Assembly (NCBI GenBank): GCA_943789465.1
Contig: CALSUF010000001.1
Location: 310,001-374,000, forward strand
Reading direction: 5' to 3'
From: an uncultured Flavobacteriaceae bacterium
Lineage (GTDB): Bacteria; Bacteroidota; Bacteroidia; Flavobacteriales; Flavobacteriaceae
Length of the DNA stretch: 64,000 nt
The translations under genes were made by a program, and so were the position numbers. The notes under the pieces were generated by a model. It was not told the DNA's origin. It searched no databases and worked only from the letters and a program-made list of their open reading frames with translations. The first letter of the stretch is position 1; each line of letters starts with the position of its first letter. This document shows, in pieces, positions 53,544 through 63,927 of the stretch.

Positions 53544-55010
53544 ATGGGAAAGACTACAGGATTTTTAGAATTTGAGCGACAAGATGAAACCTATCAAGCG
53601 CCAAAAGAAAGAATAAAAAATTATAAGGAATTTACAATTCCACTAGAAGAGTCTAAATTAAAAGATCAAGGTGCGCGCTGTATGGATTGCGGAATTCCGT
53701 TTTGTCATAGCGGCTGTCCCCTCGGGAATTTAATTCCAGATTTTAACGACAAAGTTTACAAAGGCAAATGGAAAGAGGCTGCTGAAATTTTACATTCCAC
53801 CAATAATTTTCCAGAATTCACAGGAAGACTATGCCCTGCGCCTTGTGAAGAAGCCTGTGTTTTAGGGATCAACGAAGACCCTGTAAGTATCGAGAACATT
53901 GAAAAAAACATTGTTGAAACCGCCTTTACAGAGGGCTGGATTACCGCACAACCGCCAAAAGTAAGAACCGATAAAACAGTTGCTGTCATTGGTTCCGGTC
54001 CAGCAGGATTAGCTGCTGCACAACAATTAAATAGAGCCGGTCATACCGTCACTGTTTTTGAACGCGATCATAAAGTTGGTGGATTATTACGTTATGGTAT
54101 TCCAGATTTTAAAATGGAAAAAAATGTAATTGACCGCCGAATCAAGGTGTTGGAAGACGAAGGGATCGTGTTTAAAACCAACGCCCACGTCGGAAAAAAC
54201 ATAGATGCCAACCAAATAAAAGCCGATTTTGATGCCGTAGTATTATGTGGTGGTGCAACCGTTAAAAGAAACATTCCAATTCCAGGAGCTGAGCTAAAAG
54301 GAGTTCATCAAGCAATGGAATTCTTGAAACTGAATAATGAACATGTTGATGGATTAGTTGACTTTAAAGACATTCTTTCTGCTAAAGGTAAAAACGTTAT
54401 TGTTATAGGTGGAGGAGATACAGGCTCAGACTGTATTGGAACTTCCAACCGTCATGGCGCAACCTCCGTCACGAATTTCGAAATTTTAACTAAGCCAAGC
54501 GAAGGACGACCAGCAAATCAACCTTGGCCCTATTGGCCCATGAAGCTCAAAACGACTTCGTCCCACCAAGAAGGAGTAGAGCGATTTTTTAGTATTTCTA
54601 CTAAAGAATTTATAGGAGATGAGAAAGGCAACCTAAAAGCATTAAAAACCGTTGAGGTTGAATGGATTTTTAAACAAGGGGAGCGTCCACAATTAAAAGA
54701 AGTTCCAAACTCCGAAAAACTTTGGGATTGTGATTTAGTGTTGTTGGCATTAGGGTTTACAGGCGCCGAAAAAACATTGGCAGATCAATTTGGTTTAGAA
54801 ATGGATTTTAGAACCAACATCAAAGCAACTACAAAAGACTATGTAACAAACATCCCTGGTATATTTGCAGCAGGAGACATGCGACGCGGACAATCCTTAA
54901 TTGTGTGGGCTATTTCAGAAGGAAGACAGGCGGCACACCATGTAGATTCGTATTTAATGGGAGCATCAGCGTTACCATTAAAAGACGATAGTGATTTACC
55001 GCGAGTTTAG
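53544..55010 (+). CDS. gltD: Glutamate synthase small subunit
   Basis: ATG at 53544 (MGKTTGFLEFERQDETYQAPKERI) gives 488 residues, 2 bases after the gltB stop; the frame open from 53445 lies inside gltB and is not used. It has two N-terminal iron-sulfur cysteine groups (CMDCGIPFCHSGCPLG and CPAPCEEACVLG), an FAD-binding VIGSGPAGLAAAQQL near 148 and the NADPH-binding VIGGGDTGSDC near 290. It feeds electrons from NADPH to GltB. Length is typical. Confidence 0.96.
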   Translation: MGKTTGFLEFERQDETYQAPKERIKNYKEFTIPLEESKLKDQGARCMDCGIPFCHSGCPLGNLIPDFNDKVYKGKWKEAAEILHSTNNFPEFTGRLCPAPCEEACVLGINEDPVSIENIEKNIVETAFTEGWITAQPPKVRTDKTVAVIGSGPAGLAAAQQLNRAGHTVTVFERDHKVGGLLRYGIPDFKMEKNVIDRRIKVLEDEGIVFKTNAHVGKNIDANQIKADFDAVVLCGGATVKRNIPIPGAELKGVHQAMEFLKLNNEHVDGLVDFKDILSAKGKNVIVIGGGDTGSDCIGTSNRHGATSVTNFEILTKPSEGRPANQPWPYWPMKLKTTSSHQEGVERFFSISTKEFIGDEKGNLKALKTVEVEWIFKQGERPQLKEVPNSEKLWDCDLVLLALGFTGAEKTLADQFGLEMDFRTNIKATTKDYVTNIPGIFAAGDMRRGQSLIVWAISEGRQAAHHVDSYLMGASALPLKDDSDLPRV

Positions 55011-55266
55011 TATTATTTTTATGCACTGAACGTCATACAATATGGGAGATAATTACTTAAAAAACAGTAGTTTAAGTTCAACTCGAAACAGTTGGGTTTA
55101 GACCATTTAATGAGATATTCTCCACTCTAAATATGTAAAAATATAATTTCGATACTTCTAAGGTATAAAATCCATACTGAAACGAGTATGCTAAAATTAT
55201 TATCACCCAAGGGAATGATTAAAAGTGAGCAACATGTGACCTTTTAAAAATAATAGATATAGACAC
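55011..55266 (+). promoter_or_regulatory. Untranslated leader region of the ilv operon
   Basis: This 256-base gap between gltD and ilvD has no recognised promoter match. It contains a 19-codon frame (ATG 55042 to TAG 55101, peptide starting MGDNYLKNS) without a run of Ile, Leu or Val codons, and a hairpin CATACT-N6-AGTATG near 55170. It may hold regulation of the ilv genes, but nothing seen is a known attenuator or riboswitch. Confidence 0.3.
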
Positions 55267-56946
55267 ATGAAACAACTAAATAAATACAGCCGAGCAGTTA
55301 CTCAAGACCCAACGCAACCAGCAGCACAAGCAATGCTACACGCGATAGGACTCTCTAAAGAAGACTTTGAAAAACCCTTAGTGGGAATTGCCAGTACAGG
55401 CTATGAAGGCAACCCTTGTAATATGCACCTTAACGACTTAGCTAAGTTGGTAAAAGAAGGTACTTTAAACAAAGAAGTCATAGGGCTTATTTTTAATACA
55501 ATTGGGGTGAGTGACGGAATTTCAATGGGAACTCCAGGAATGCGTTTTTCTTTACCCTCTCGAGATATTATTGCAGACTCTATGGAAACCGTTGTTCAAG
55601 CCATGAGTTATGATGGATTGATTACAGTTGTAGGATGTGATAAAAACATGCCAGGTGCCTTAATGGCAATGATTCGTGTGGATAAACCAGCCATTTTGGT
55701 TTACGGAGGTACGATTGATTCGGGTTGTCATAATGGAAAAAAATTAGATGTTGTTTCAGCATTTGAAGCTTGGGGAAGTAAAGTAGCTGGCACCATGTCT
55801 GAATCTGAATTTGATCAAATCGTTGAAAAAGCCTGTCCAGGAGCCGGTGCTTGTGGAGGCATGTACACCGCCAATACAATGGCATCAGCCATTGAAGCAC
55901 TCGGAATGACCTTACCTTTTAACTCTTCTAATCCAGCAACAGGTGAAGAAAAAAAGAACGAAGCCATCAAAGCAGGAGAAGCCATGCGCCTATTGCTTGA
56001 AAAAGACATAAAACCATCAGATATTATTACAAAAAAATCACTCGAAAACGCCATTCGTCTTGTAACTATTCTTGGGGGTTCTACCAATGCAGTTCTTCAT
56101 TTTTTAGCCATTGCAAGAGCGGCCCAAATAAAGTTTACTCTCGAGGATTTTCAAAGAATTAGCGATAGCACACCATTTTTAGCAGACTTGAAACCAAGTG
56201 GAAAATATTTAATGGAAGATGTACACCATGTTGGAGGAATTCCAGCGGTGATGAAATACTTATTAAACAAAGGCCTCCTTCATGGAGATTGTTTGACCGT
56301 CACAGGAAAAACAATTGCGGAAAATTTATCTGAAGTACAAGACCTATCAGAAGGTCAAGACGTGATTAAAACTATTGAGGAACCTATTAAAACTTCAGGG
56401 CACCTAAGAATGCTTTATGGAAATTTAGCTTCAGAAGGAAGTGTTGCTAAAATTACAGGAAAAGAAGGTTTAAAATTTAGAGGTCCAGCAAGGGTTTTTG
56501 AAGGGGAATACGATGCTAATGATGGAATCCGAGATGGAAAAGTCCATAAAGGAGATGTTGTTGTCATTCGTTACGAAGGCCCTAAAGGGGGCCCAGGGAT
56601 GCCAGAAATGTTAAAACCAACCGCAGCTATTATGGGTGCTGGTTTAGGAAAAGACGTTGCCTTAATTACCGACGGACGCTTTTCAGGAGGAACACATGGA
56701 TTTGTAGTGGGTCATATTACCCCCGAAGCACAAGAAGGTGGAGTAATTGCTTTGGTAAAAGATGGAGATATTATCACTATTGATGCCGAAACAAATTCAA
56801 TACTTCTTGAAGTATCTGACGAAGTTCTTAAAGAACGTAAAGCACAATGGAATGCACCCGATCTAAAAGTTTCGAGAGGGGTCCTATATAAATATGCAAG
56901 AACGGTTTCATCGGCATCTGAAGGATGTGTAACCGATGAATTTTAA
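55267..56946 (+). CDS. ilvD: Dihydroxy-acid dehydratase
   Basis: This 559-residue iron-sulfur enzyme dehydrates the dihydroxy acids before valine and isoleucine. It has the cluster cysteines in [15 protein letters not shown] near 122 and [16 protein letters not shown] near 193, and [17 protein letters not shown] near 470. Length is normal. It is the first gene of a five-gene operon with gaps of 9, 2, 5 and 5 bases; leucine genes are not present in the window. Confidence 0.96.
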   Translation: MKQLNKYSRAVTQDPTQPAAQAMLHAIGLSKEDFEKPLVGIASTGYEGNPCNMHLNDLAKLVKEGTLNKEVIGLIFNTIGVSDGISMGTPGMRFSLPSRDIIADSMETVVQAMSYDGLITVVGCDKNMPGALMAMIRVDKPAILVYGGTIDSGCHNGKKLDVVSAFEAWGSKVAGTMSESEFDQIVEKACPGAGACGGMYTANTMASAIEALGMTLPFNSSNPATGEEKKNEAIKAGEAMRLLLEKDIKPSDIITKKSLENAIRLVTILGGSTNAVLHFLAIARAAQIKFTLEDFQRISDSTPFLADLKPSGKYLMEDVHHVGGIPAVMKYLLNKGLLHGDCLTVTGKTIAENLSEVQDLSEGQDVIKTIEEPIKTSGHLRMLYGNLASEGSVAKITGKEGLKFRGPARVFEGEYDANDGIRDGKVHKGDVVVIRYEGPKGGPGMPEMLKPTAAIMGAGLGKDVALITDGRFSGGTHGFVVGHITPEAQEGGVIALVKDGDIITIDAETNSILLEVSDEVLKERKAQWNAPDLKVSRGVLYKYARTVSSASEGCVTDEF

Positions 56947-56955
56947 ATTATAATT

Positions 56956-58689
56956 ATGGAAACATTAACCGCCAAACAAAAGCAATACTTAGAGCAACCA
57001 AAAGTACGTATTTCTGGAAGCGAAGCCATTGTACGCTGTTTATTAGCTGAAGGTGTAGAGGTTTTATATGGCTACCCCGGTGGGGCAATCATGCCAGTGT
57101 ATGATGAACTCTATAAATACGAAGGCGAAATAAACCATGTCCTTACACGACACGAACAATGCGCTGCTCATGCTGCTCAAGGCTATGCTCGAATTTCAGG
57201 TAAAGTTGGTGTTGCTATGGCTACTTCCGGACCAGGAGCTACCAATTTAATTACAGGAATTGCTGACGCACAAATTGATTCCACACCAATTGTATGTATT
57301 ACTGGACAAGTACCTTCTCACTTACTAGGAAGTGATGCGTTTCAAGAAACAGATATTGTTGGAATTTCTACGCCAGTAACCAAATGGAACCACCAAATTA
57401 CAAAAGCGTCTCAAATTCCAGAAATTATCGCGCGTGCATTTTATCTTGCAAGAAGTGGGCGTCCGGGTCCTGTTCTAATTGACATTACTAAAGATGCACA
57501 ATTTGAAGAATTTGATTTTCAATACAAAAAATGCACAGGAGTCCGTAGCTACGTCCCTGTTCCAGAACTAAAAAAATCTACTATCGTAGCTGCAGCGGAG
57601 GTTATTAATAGCGCTAAAAAACCAATGATTGTTTGGGGTCAAGGAGTGATTCTTGGAAAAGCAGAGCAAGAGCTGAAGGCTGTGATTGAAAAAACAGGAA
57701 TTCCTGCAGCTTGGACTATTTTAGGAGCCTCAGCTATTCCTACTTCACATCCTTTAAATGTTGGAATGGTAGGAATGCATGGTAATTATGCCCCTAACGT
57801 TCTTACTAATGAATGTGATGTTTTAATAGCGATTGGAATGCGATTTGACGATCGTGTTACTGGAAAACTAGACGAATATGCTACCCAAGCAAAAATTGTT
57901 CATTTTGAAATTGACCCATCTGAAATTGACAAAAATGTAAAATCAGATGTCGCTGTTTTAGGCGATGCTAAAGACAGTTTGTCTAAAGTGTTAGCGTTGT
58001 TAAACACCAATTCACATCCAGAATGGTTGCAAAAATTTAATGACCTATATGATATTGAATATAATAAAGTTATTAAAAACGATTTAGACCCAACAAGTCA
58101 AGGCCTAACCATGGGTGAAGTTCTTAAAGAAATAAATGTTCAAACTAAAGGTGAAGCAGCTATTGTAACAGATGTAGGTCAACACCAAATGATAGCCTGT
58201 CGTTATGCCGATTTTAATGTCAGTAAAAGTAACATTACATCCGGAGGACTAGGTACAATGGGCTTTGCATTACCTGCCGCAATTGGAGCTAAAATGGCAG
58301 CACCAGAACGTGAGGTCGTTGCGATTATTGGAGATGGAGGTTATCAAATGACCATTCAAGAGCTGGGGACTATTTTTCAGAACAAAGTCCCCGTTAAAAT
58401 AGTTGTTTTAAACAATGAATTTTTAGGAATGGTTCGTCAATGGCAACAACTGTTTTTTGATAAACGCTATGCTTCTACCGAAATGGTGAACCCTAACTTT
58501 GTCGCTATTGCGCAAGGCTATTATATAGAAGCTAAAAAAGTAACCGAACGTAAAGACCTCGCATCCGCTGTAAAGGAAATGATTGCTAGCGATGAACCAT
58601 ATTTTTTAGAAGTTTGTGTTGAGAAAGAAAACAATGTATTTCCAATGGTTCCTTCAGGAGCCTCAGTTTCAGATATTAGATTAGAATAA
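56956..58689 (+). CDS. ilvB: Acetolactate synthase large subunit
   Basis: This 577-residue thiamine diphosphate enzyme has YGYPGGAIMPVYDEL near 37 (with the catalytic glutamate in LTRHEQCAAHAAQGYAR), ATSGPGATNLITGIADA near 93 and the TPP-binding motif GDGGYQMTIQELGTIFQNKVPVKIVVLNN near 459. It condenses two pyruvates, or pyruvate and 2-oxobutyrate. It is paired with the small subunit 2 bases downstream. Confidence 0.96.
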   Translation: METLTAKQKQYLEQPKVRISGSEAIVRCLLAEGVEVLYGYPGGAIMPVYDELYKYEGEINHVLTRHEQCAAHAAQGYARISGKVGVAMATSGPGATNLITGIADAQIDSTPIVCITGQVPSHLLGSDAFQETDIVGISTPVTKWNHQITKASQIPEIIARAFYLARSGRPGPVLIDITKDAQFEEFDFQYKKCTGVRSYVPVPELKKSTIVAAAEVINSAKKPMIVWGQGVILGKAEQELKAVIEKTGIPAAWTILGASAIPTSHPLNVGMVGMHGNYAPNVLTNECDVLIAIGMRFDDRVTGKLDEYATQAKIVHFEIDPSEIDKNVKSDVAVLGDAKDSLSKVLALLNTNSHPEWLQKFNDLYDIEYNKVIKNDLDPTSQGLTMGEVLKEINVQTKGEAAIVTDVGQHQMIACRYADFNVSKSNITSGGLGTMGFALPAAIGAKMAAPEREVVAIIGDGGYQMTIQELGTIFQNKVPVKIVVLNNEFLGMVRQWQQLFFDKRYASTEMVNPNFVAIAQGYYIEAKKVTERKDLASAVKEMIASDEPYFLEVCVEKENNVFPMVPSGASVSDIRLE

Positions 58690-58691
58690 AA

Positions 58692-59222
58692 ATGGCAACA
58701 GAACAACAACTTTATACAATATCGATATATACCGAAAACAATATCGGTCTGCTCAATAGAATTTCAGCGATTTTTCAAAGAAGACGCATCAATATTGAAA
58801 GCCTAAACATCTCCGTTTCTGAAATAGAAGGGGTGTCTCGTTTTACAATTTTGGTAAATATGACAGAAGTAAATGTCAAGAAAATTCTTGGTCAAATTGA
58901 GAAACAAGTTGAGGTAATCAAAGCCTACTATCACGAAGATGATGAAACAATTTTTCAAGAGTCCTGCTTGTTCAAAATCAAATCAGACCTACTGTTTGAA
59001 GAACGTCAAATTCAAAATATAATTAAAGAAAGCAACGCACGAATCGTTACTGTAAACAAAGCATTTTTTGTATTGGAAAAATCAGGACGTCGAAGTGAAA
59101 TAGAACTGCTACACAGAGAATTAAGCGTTTTTGGAATCATGCAGTTTGTACGTTCCGCACGAATCGCTGTTACCAAAGATGAATTAAAAATAACAAAAAT
59201 GCTCAATGCATTCAAAAACTAA
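58692..59222 (+). CDS. ilvN: Acetolactate synthase small subunit
   Basis: This 176-residue regulatory subunit has an N-terminal ACT domain (about 7-80, [37 protein letters not shown]), which binds valine in the family and gives feedback inhibition, and a C-terminal domain (about 95-170, [32 protein letters not shown]). It activates and stabilises IlvB. Length is typical of the long IlvN/IlvH type. Confidence 0.93.
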   Translation: MATEQQLYTISIYTENNIGLLNRISAIFQRRRINIESLNISVSEIEGVSRFTILVNMTEVNVKKILGQIEKQVEVIKAYYHEDDETIFQESCLFKIKSDLLFEERQIQNIIKESNARIVTVNKAFFVLEKSGRRSEIELLHRELSVFGIMQFVRSARIAVTKDELKITKMLNAFKN

Positions 59223-59227
59223 CTAAA

Positions 59228-60706
59228 ATGTCAAATTATTTTAACACATTAACATTAAGAGAAAAATTAGAACAATTAGGGAAATGTCGTTTTATGGACG
59301 CTTCCGAATTTGAAGACGGAGTAACAGCATTAAAAGACAAGAAAATTGTTATTGTAGGCTGTGGAGCCCAAGGTTTAAACCAAGGGTTAAACATGAGAGA
59401 TTCTGGTTTAGATATCTCTTATACACTAAGACAAGCTGCTATAGATCAAAAAAGAGACTCGTATGTAAATGCAACGTCAAACAATTTTAAAGTTGGAACC
59501 TATGAAGACTTATTGCCAACTGCAGATGTAGTTATTAACTTAACACCAGACAAGCAACACACAAACGTGGTAAAAACAATTATGCCTTTATTAAAAAAAG
59601 GAGCGACATTATCGTATTCTCATGGGTTTAATATTGTTGAAGAAGGGATGCAAATTCGTGAAGATTTAACTGTCATTATGGTAGCGCCAAAATGTCCCGG
59701 CTCTGAAGTTAGAGAAGAATATAAAAGAGGATTTGGAGTGCCAACATTAACCGCTGTACATCCAGAAAATGACCCAGAAGGCAAAGGATGGGCGCAAGCA
59801 AAAGCCTATGCAGTTGCCACAGGTGGCCATAGAGCTGGCGTATTAGAATCGTCATTTGTTGCCGAAGTTAAAAGTGATTTAATGGGAGAGCAAACGATTT
59901 TATGTGGTTTGTTACAAACAGGAGCAATTTTATCTTTTGATAAAATGGTAGCAGAAGGAATTGATGCAGGTTATGCCGCTAAATTAATTCAGTATGGTTG
60001 GGAAACTGTAACTGAAGCACTAAAGCATGGTGGAATTACAAATATGATGGACAGATTGTCGAACCCTGCAAAAGTAGAAGCGTTTAGACTTTCTGAAGAA
60101 TTAAAAGATATTATGCGTCCATTGTTCCAAAAACATATGGATGATATTATGACTGGTCATTTTTCTAAAACAATGATGGAAGACTGGGCGAATGATGATA
60201 AAAACTTGTTAACTTGGAGAGCGGCAACAGGGGAAACTGCTTTTGAAAAGCAAACAATTACAGATCAAGAAATTCCAGAACAAGAATACTTTGACCACGG
60301 AACGTTGTTAGTTGCTTTTGTTAGAGCTGGTGTTGAATTAGCTTTTGAAGCAATGACAGATTCTGGTATTATTGACGCTTCTGCATACTACGAATCTTTA
60401 CACGAAACGCCATTAATTGCAAACACAATTGCAAGAATGAAATTAGCTGAAATGAATCGTGTAATTTCTGATACGGCAGAATATGGTTGTTATTTATTTG
60501 ATCACGCTTGTAAGCCGTTGTTAACAGATTTCATGAAGACTGTAAAAACGGACATTATTGGTAAATCGTTCAGTTCAGAGAACGGAGTTGATAACCAAGA
60601 ATTAATTAGAATAAATGCGATCGTTAGAAACCATCCAGTAGAAATCGTAGGAGCAAAATTAAGAGCTTCTATGACTGCAATGAAAGTTATAAAAACAGAC
60701 GCCTAA
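59228..60706 (+). CDS. ilvC: Ketol-acid reductoisomerase, class II
   Basis: This 492-residue enzyme is the long class II form: the Rossmann motif [23 protein letters not shown] near 38, a segment [22 protein letters not shown] near 152, and a duplicated C-terminal helical knot ([16 protein letters not shown]-type at 215 and a second similar region near 365). It reduces and rearranges acetolactate and acetohydroxybutyrate with NADPH and Mg2+. Position between ilvN and ilvA is standard. Confidence 0.95.
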   Translation: MSNYFNTLTLREKLEQLGKCRFMDASEFEDGVTALKDKKIVIVGCGAQGLNQGLNMRDSGLDISYTLRQAAIDQKRDSYVNATSNNFKVGTYEDLLPTADVVINLTPDKQHTNVVKTIMPLLKKGATLSYSHGFNIVEEGMQIREDLTVIMVAPKCPGSEVREEYKRGFGVPTLTAVHPENDPEGKGWAQAKAYAVATGGHRAGVLESSFVAEVKSDLMGEQTILCGLLQTGAILSFDKMVAEGIDAGYAAKLIQYGWETVTEALKHGGITNMMDRLSNPAKVEAFRLSEELKDIMRPLFQKHMDDIMTGHFSKTMMEDWANDDKNLLTWRAATGETAFEKQTITDQEIPEQEYFDHGTLLVAFVRAGVELAFEAMTDSGIIDASAYYESLHETPLIANTIARMKLAEMNRVISDTAEYGCYLFDHACKPLLTDFMKTVKTDIIGKSFSSENGVDNQELIRINAIVRNHPVEIVGAKLRASMTAMKVIKTDA

Positions 60707-60711
60707 AACGA

Positions 60712-61974
60712 ATGTCCGACACGACACCCTATTTTCCAACGATTGAAGCAGTTAAAGCTGCTGCAAAAAAATTAGAAGGCGTTGCCAATGTAACGCCTTT
60801 GGTTTCCAACGCGCAGTATTCATCGGCATACGATTGTAATATTAGTTTTAAGCGAGAAGATTTGCAAGTCGTTCGATCCTATAAAATTAGAGGGGCTTAT
60901 AACAAAATGTCCTCTTTAACCAAACAAGAGTCTGCCAATGGCGTTGTTTGCGCAAGTGCTGGTAACCACGCTCAAGGAGTCGCTTTGTCTTGTAAATTAT
61001 TAAAGATACAAGGCACTATTTTTATGCCTACCACGACCCCTAAGCAAAAAATTGAACGCGCTAAGATGTTTGGAGAACATTTTGTGAAAATCGTGTTGAC
61101 TGGTGATAGTTTTGATGATGCATATAATGCAGCGATCAAAGACTGTACAGAGCGTGAAAAAACGTTTATACACCCTTTTAATGATGAAAAAGTCATAGAG
61201 GGTCAGGCAACACTAGGCCTAGAGTTGATCCATCAAGCACCGGCTCCTATTGATTATATTTTTGTTGCGGTTGGTGGTGGTGGACTAGCATCAGGGATGT
61301 CCACAGTTTTTAAATTGCTGTCTCCAGACACGAAAATTATTGGTGTGGAACCAGAAGGAGCTCCGTCTATGAAAACCGCCTTTCAAAAAGGGCAAGTTAT
61401 AGAGCTAGAGACTATTGATAATTTTGTAGATGGCGCAGCGGTCAAGCGTGTTGGCGATAAAAATTATGCAATTTGTAAAAGCAACCTTCACGATATGATC
61501 ACGATTCACGAAGGCAATGCGTGTCAAACGATATTAGATTTATATAACAAGGAAGCTATCATAGCAGAACCTGCTGGTGCATTAAGTGTGTCCGCTTTAG
61601 AGGCGTATAAAGACGAAATCAAAGGCAAAAATATAGTTTGTATTATTAGTGGTGGTAATAACGATATTACACGAACAGCAGAGATCAAAGAACGCGCTTT
61701 GCTCTATTCGAACTTAAAACATTATTTTATCGTTACCTTCCCTCAACGAGCAGGTGCCTTGCGAGAGTTTGTAGTGGATATATTAGGGCCAAACGATGAC
61801 ATCACACATTTTGAATACACTAAAAAAGTGAACAGAGAAAATGATGTTGCAGTTGTAGGAATTGAACTAAAATCTCAACACGATTTAGAGCCCTTGATTG
61901 CAAAAATGAAAGAAGATAATTTTTATGGAGACTACCTAAACGAAAAACCAGAATTGTTTCAGTTTTTAGTTTAG
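60712..61974 (+). CDS. ilvA: Threonine dehydratase, biosynthetic
   Basis: This 420-residue PLP enzyme has the lysine in VVRSYKIRGAYNKM near 53-66, ASAGNHAQGVALSCK, the glycine loop VAVGGGGLASG near 190, and one C-terminal ACT-like domain (about 335-418, HYFIVTFPQRAGALREFVVDIL), compared with two in the longest IlvA. It makes 2-oxobutyrate from threonine for isoleucine. It ends the ilv operon and is convergent with pyk. Confidence 0.94.
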   Translation: MSDTTPYFPTIEAVKAAAKKLEGVANVTPLVSNAQYSSAYDCNISFKREDLQVVRSYKIRGAYNKMSSLTKQESANGVVCASAGNHAQGVALSCKLLKIQGTIFMPTTTPKQKIERAKMFGEHFVKIVLTGDSFDDAYNAAIKDCTEREKTFIHPFNDEKVIEGQATLGLELIHQAPAPIDYIFVAVGGGGLASGMSTVFKLLSPDTKIIGVEPEGAPSMKTAFQKGQVIELETIDNFVDGAAVKRVGDKNYAICKSNLHDMITIHEGNACQTILDLYNKEAIIAEPAGALSVSALEAYKDEIKGKNIVCIISGGNNDITRTAEIKERALLYSNLKHYFIVTFPQRAGALREFVVDILGPNDDITHFEYTKKVNRENDVAVVGIELKSQHDLEPLIAKMKEDNFYGDYLNEKPELFQFLV

Positions 61975-61996
61975 ATAGTTCTTATATATTCCGGAC

Positions 61997-63445
61997 TTAC
62001 GCTTTTGAGTAGTCCTTTACTTCAGAGACTCTTAATGTATTCACCATCCCTTTGTCTTTCATTGGCATAGCAGCCAAGCTAATGACCATATCGTCTTTTT
62101 CGACGTAGCCTTTATCAAAAGCAATTTTATTCACATCATTGATTGTTTGGTCGGTAGATGCAAATTTATCATAGTGAAATGCACGAACCCCCCATAGTAA
62201 ATTCAACTGGGAAATAATTCGTTTGTTAGAAGAAAACACAAGAATATGAGCGTCAGGACGCCAAGCCGAAATTTGGAAAGCTGTATATCCACTGTTTGTT
62301 AAGGTTGAAATCGCACGTGCATTAATTTCGTTGGCCATATTTGCAGCGTGATAGCAAATAGATTTTGTAATGTAACGCTTTGTGCGAATGTGCGGTGGGC
62401 TTTGAGGGACACTAATTAACTCCGAATTCTCGACAGTTTTTATAATATCTGACATTTTTTCAATCACTTGAACAGGATATTGTCCAACAGAAGTTTCACC
62501 AGAAAGCATCACTGCATCTGCACCATCCATTACAGAATTGGCAACATCGTTAACCTCTGCACGCGATGGCGTAAGGCTGTCAATCATGGACTCCATCATT
62601 TGAGTCGCAATAATGACGGGGATACGTGCTTGTTTAGCTTTTAAAACCAGCTGTTTTTGAATTAGCGGCACTTGATGTGCAGGAATCTCAACACCCAAAT
62701 CGCCTCTAGCAACCATAAGTCCATCACAATACGCCACAATTTTATCAATATTTTCTACCGCCTCTGGCTTCTCTATTTTAGCGATAATTGGAATTTTATA
62801 AGAACTGTGTTTAGATATCAAATCTTGCAATTCCATTAAATCTTCAGGATGTCTTACAAATGAAAGCGCCATCCAATCGACTTCTTGTTTGATTGCAAAC
62901 AATGCATCTTCTTTATCTTTTTCGGTAAGTGCTGGCTGTGAAATATCAGTATTGGGTAAATTAACCCCCTTTTTAGATTTCAATGGACCTCCTTGGATAA
63001 CCTTTGCTTTTACCTCATCTTTTTGGTTGCTTGAAATTACTTCAAAAAGAAGCTTTCCGTCATCCAATAAAATACGTTCACCTGGATTTGTGTCTAGTGG
63101 AAAGCGTTCGTAAGTCATGTACACGCGTTCTTTGGTCCCTTCAAAACGTTCGCCTGTAGCAAATATAATTTCATCGCCCGGGTTGACAACTACGTCATCT
63201 TTCATAACGCCAACACGTAGTTTAGGTCCTTGTAAATCCGCTAAAATAGAAGCGTTGTACCCATGCTCTTCATTGATTTCTCTAATGTTTTTGATGCGGG
63301 TTTTTACATCCTCATAGTCTGCATGAGAAAAATTAATTCTAAATACATTAACTCCAGCAGCAACCATTTTTAGGAGCATTTCCTTTGAACTAATTGCAGG
63401 GCCTAAAGTGGCGACTATCTTTGTTTTCTTTCTTGTGTATGACAT
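61997..63445 (-). CDS. pyk: Pyruvate kinase
   Basis: This 482-residue protein has TKIVATLGPAISSKEMLLKMVAAGVNVFRINFSHADYED at the start, the active-site signature IPIIAKIEKPEAVENID near 220, MVARGDLGVEIPAHQVPLIQKQ near 245 and ATQMMESMIDSLTPSRAEVNDVANSVMDGADAVMLSGET near 285. It makes pyruvate and ATP from PEP and ADP. It shares one base with the end of the gene before it, so the two form an operon. Confidence 0.96.
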   Translation of the reverse strand: MSYTRKKTKIVATLGPAISSKEMLLKMVAAGVNVFRINFSHADYEDVKTRIKNIREINEEHGYNASILADLQGPKLRVGVMKDDVVVNPGDEIIFATGERFEGTKERVYMTYERFPLDTNPGERILLDDGKLLFEVISSNQKDEVKAKVIQGGPLKSKKGVNLPNTDISQPALTEKDKEDALFAIKQEVDWMALSFVRHPEDLMELQDLISKHSSYKIPIIAKIEKPEAVENIDKIVAYCDGLMVARGDLGVEIPAHQVPLIQKQLVLKAKQARIPVIIATQMMESMIDSLTPSRAEVNDVANSVMDGADAVMLSGETSVGQYPVQVIEKMSDIIKTVENSELISVPQSPPHIRTKRYITKSICYHAANMANEINARAISTLTNSGYTAFQISAWRPDAHILVFSSNKRIISQLNLLWGVRAFHYDKFASTDQTINDVNKIAFDKGYVEKDDMVISLAAMPMKDKGMVNTLRVSEVKDYSKA

Positions 63446-63927
63446 TAATTAAATATTAAATGTTCTTTTGATTTTAGTTGTACAACATCCACACTATAAG
63501 CAGTAGATATTTTTGATATGTTTTGAATCTTACTTAAGATTTCTTTTTCATTTATAAGTCCACCACCATTATTGATTTTTAAAAAATAATCAACCGATGA
63601 ATGATCAGATAGCAAGTAATGCATGGACCAATTATTATCATTACTTTCAGCAAAAAGCCCTAGTGAAATAGGGGATACATTTTTCACTAGACAATTGTTT
63701 TTAATGAGATGCCATGCCGTTTGTAAAGGCTTGTCATTCCATTCAAAAACAGAAAAGTAAGCTGCTGAATTGCTAAAATCTAAATCTTCTTTTGTGCGCA
63801 CCAACCGTGTTGCTAAATTTTGGTTTAAAAAGTATGCCAACCGATAGTCTTCAATATCGCAATGGATAGCTAATAGCGAGTAGCTTGCATCTTCAAAATC
63901 ATCAACAAGAAGTTTGTGTACTGCCAT
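63445..63927 (-). CDS. IPExxxVDY family protein
   Basis: This 160-residue soluble protein is of the small family that precedes pyruvate kinase in Flavobacteriaceae; the typical motif appears as LLSDHSSVDYFLKIN near residue 103. It starts MAVHKLLVDDFEDASYSLLAIHCDIEDYRLAYFLN. The biochemical function is unknown. It overlaps pyk by one base and is cotranscribed with it. Bases 63928-64000 upstream show no certain gene. Confidence 0.75.
   Translation of the reverse strand: MAVHKLLVDDFEDASYSLLAIHCDIEDYRLAYFLNQNLATRLVRTKEDLDFSNSAAYFSVFEWNDKPLQTAWHLIKNNCLVKNVSPISLGLFAESNDNNWSMHYLLSDHSSVDYFLKINNGGGLINEKEILSKIQNISKISTAYSVDVVQLKSKEHLIFN

Noticed and set aside
55042-55101. Leader-peptide attenuator for ilv
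   Set aside because: The 19-codon frame has only two Leu and one Val codons and no Ile codon, and is not followed by a terminator hairpin with a T-run.
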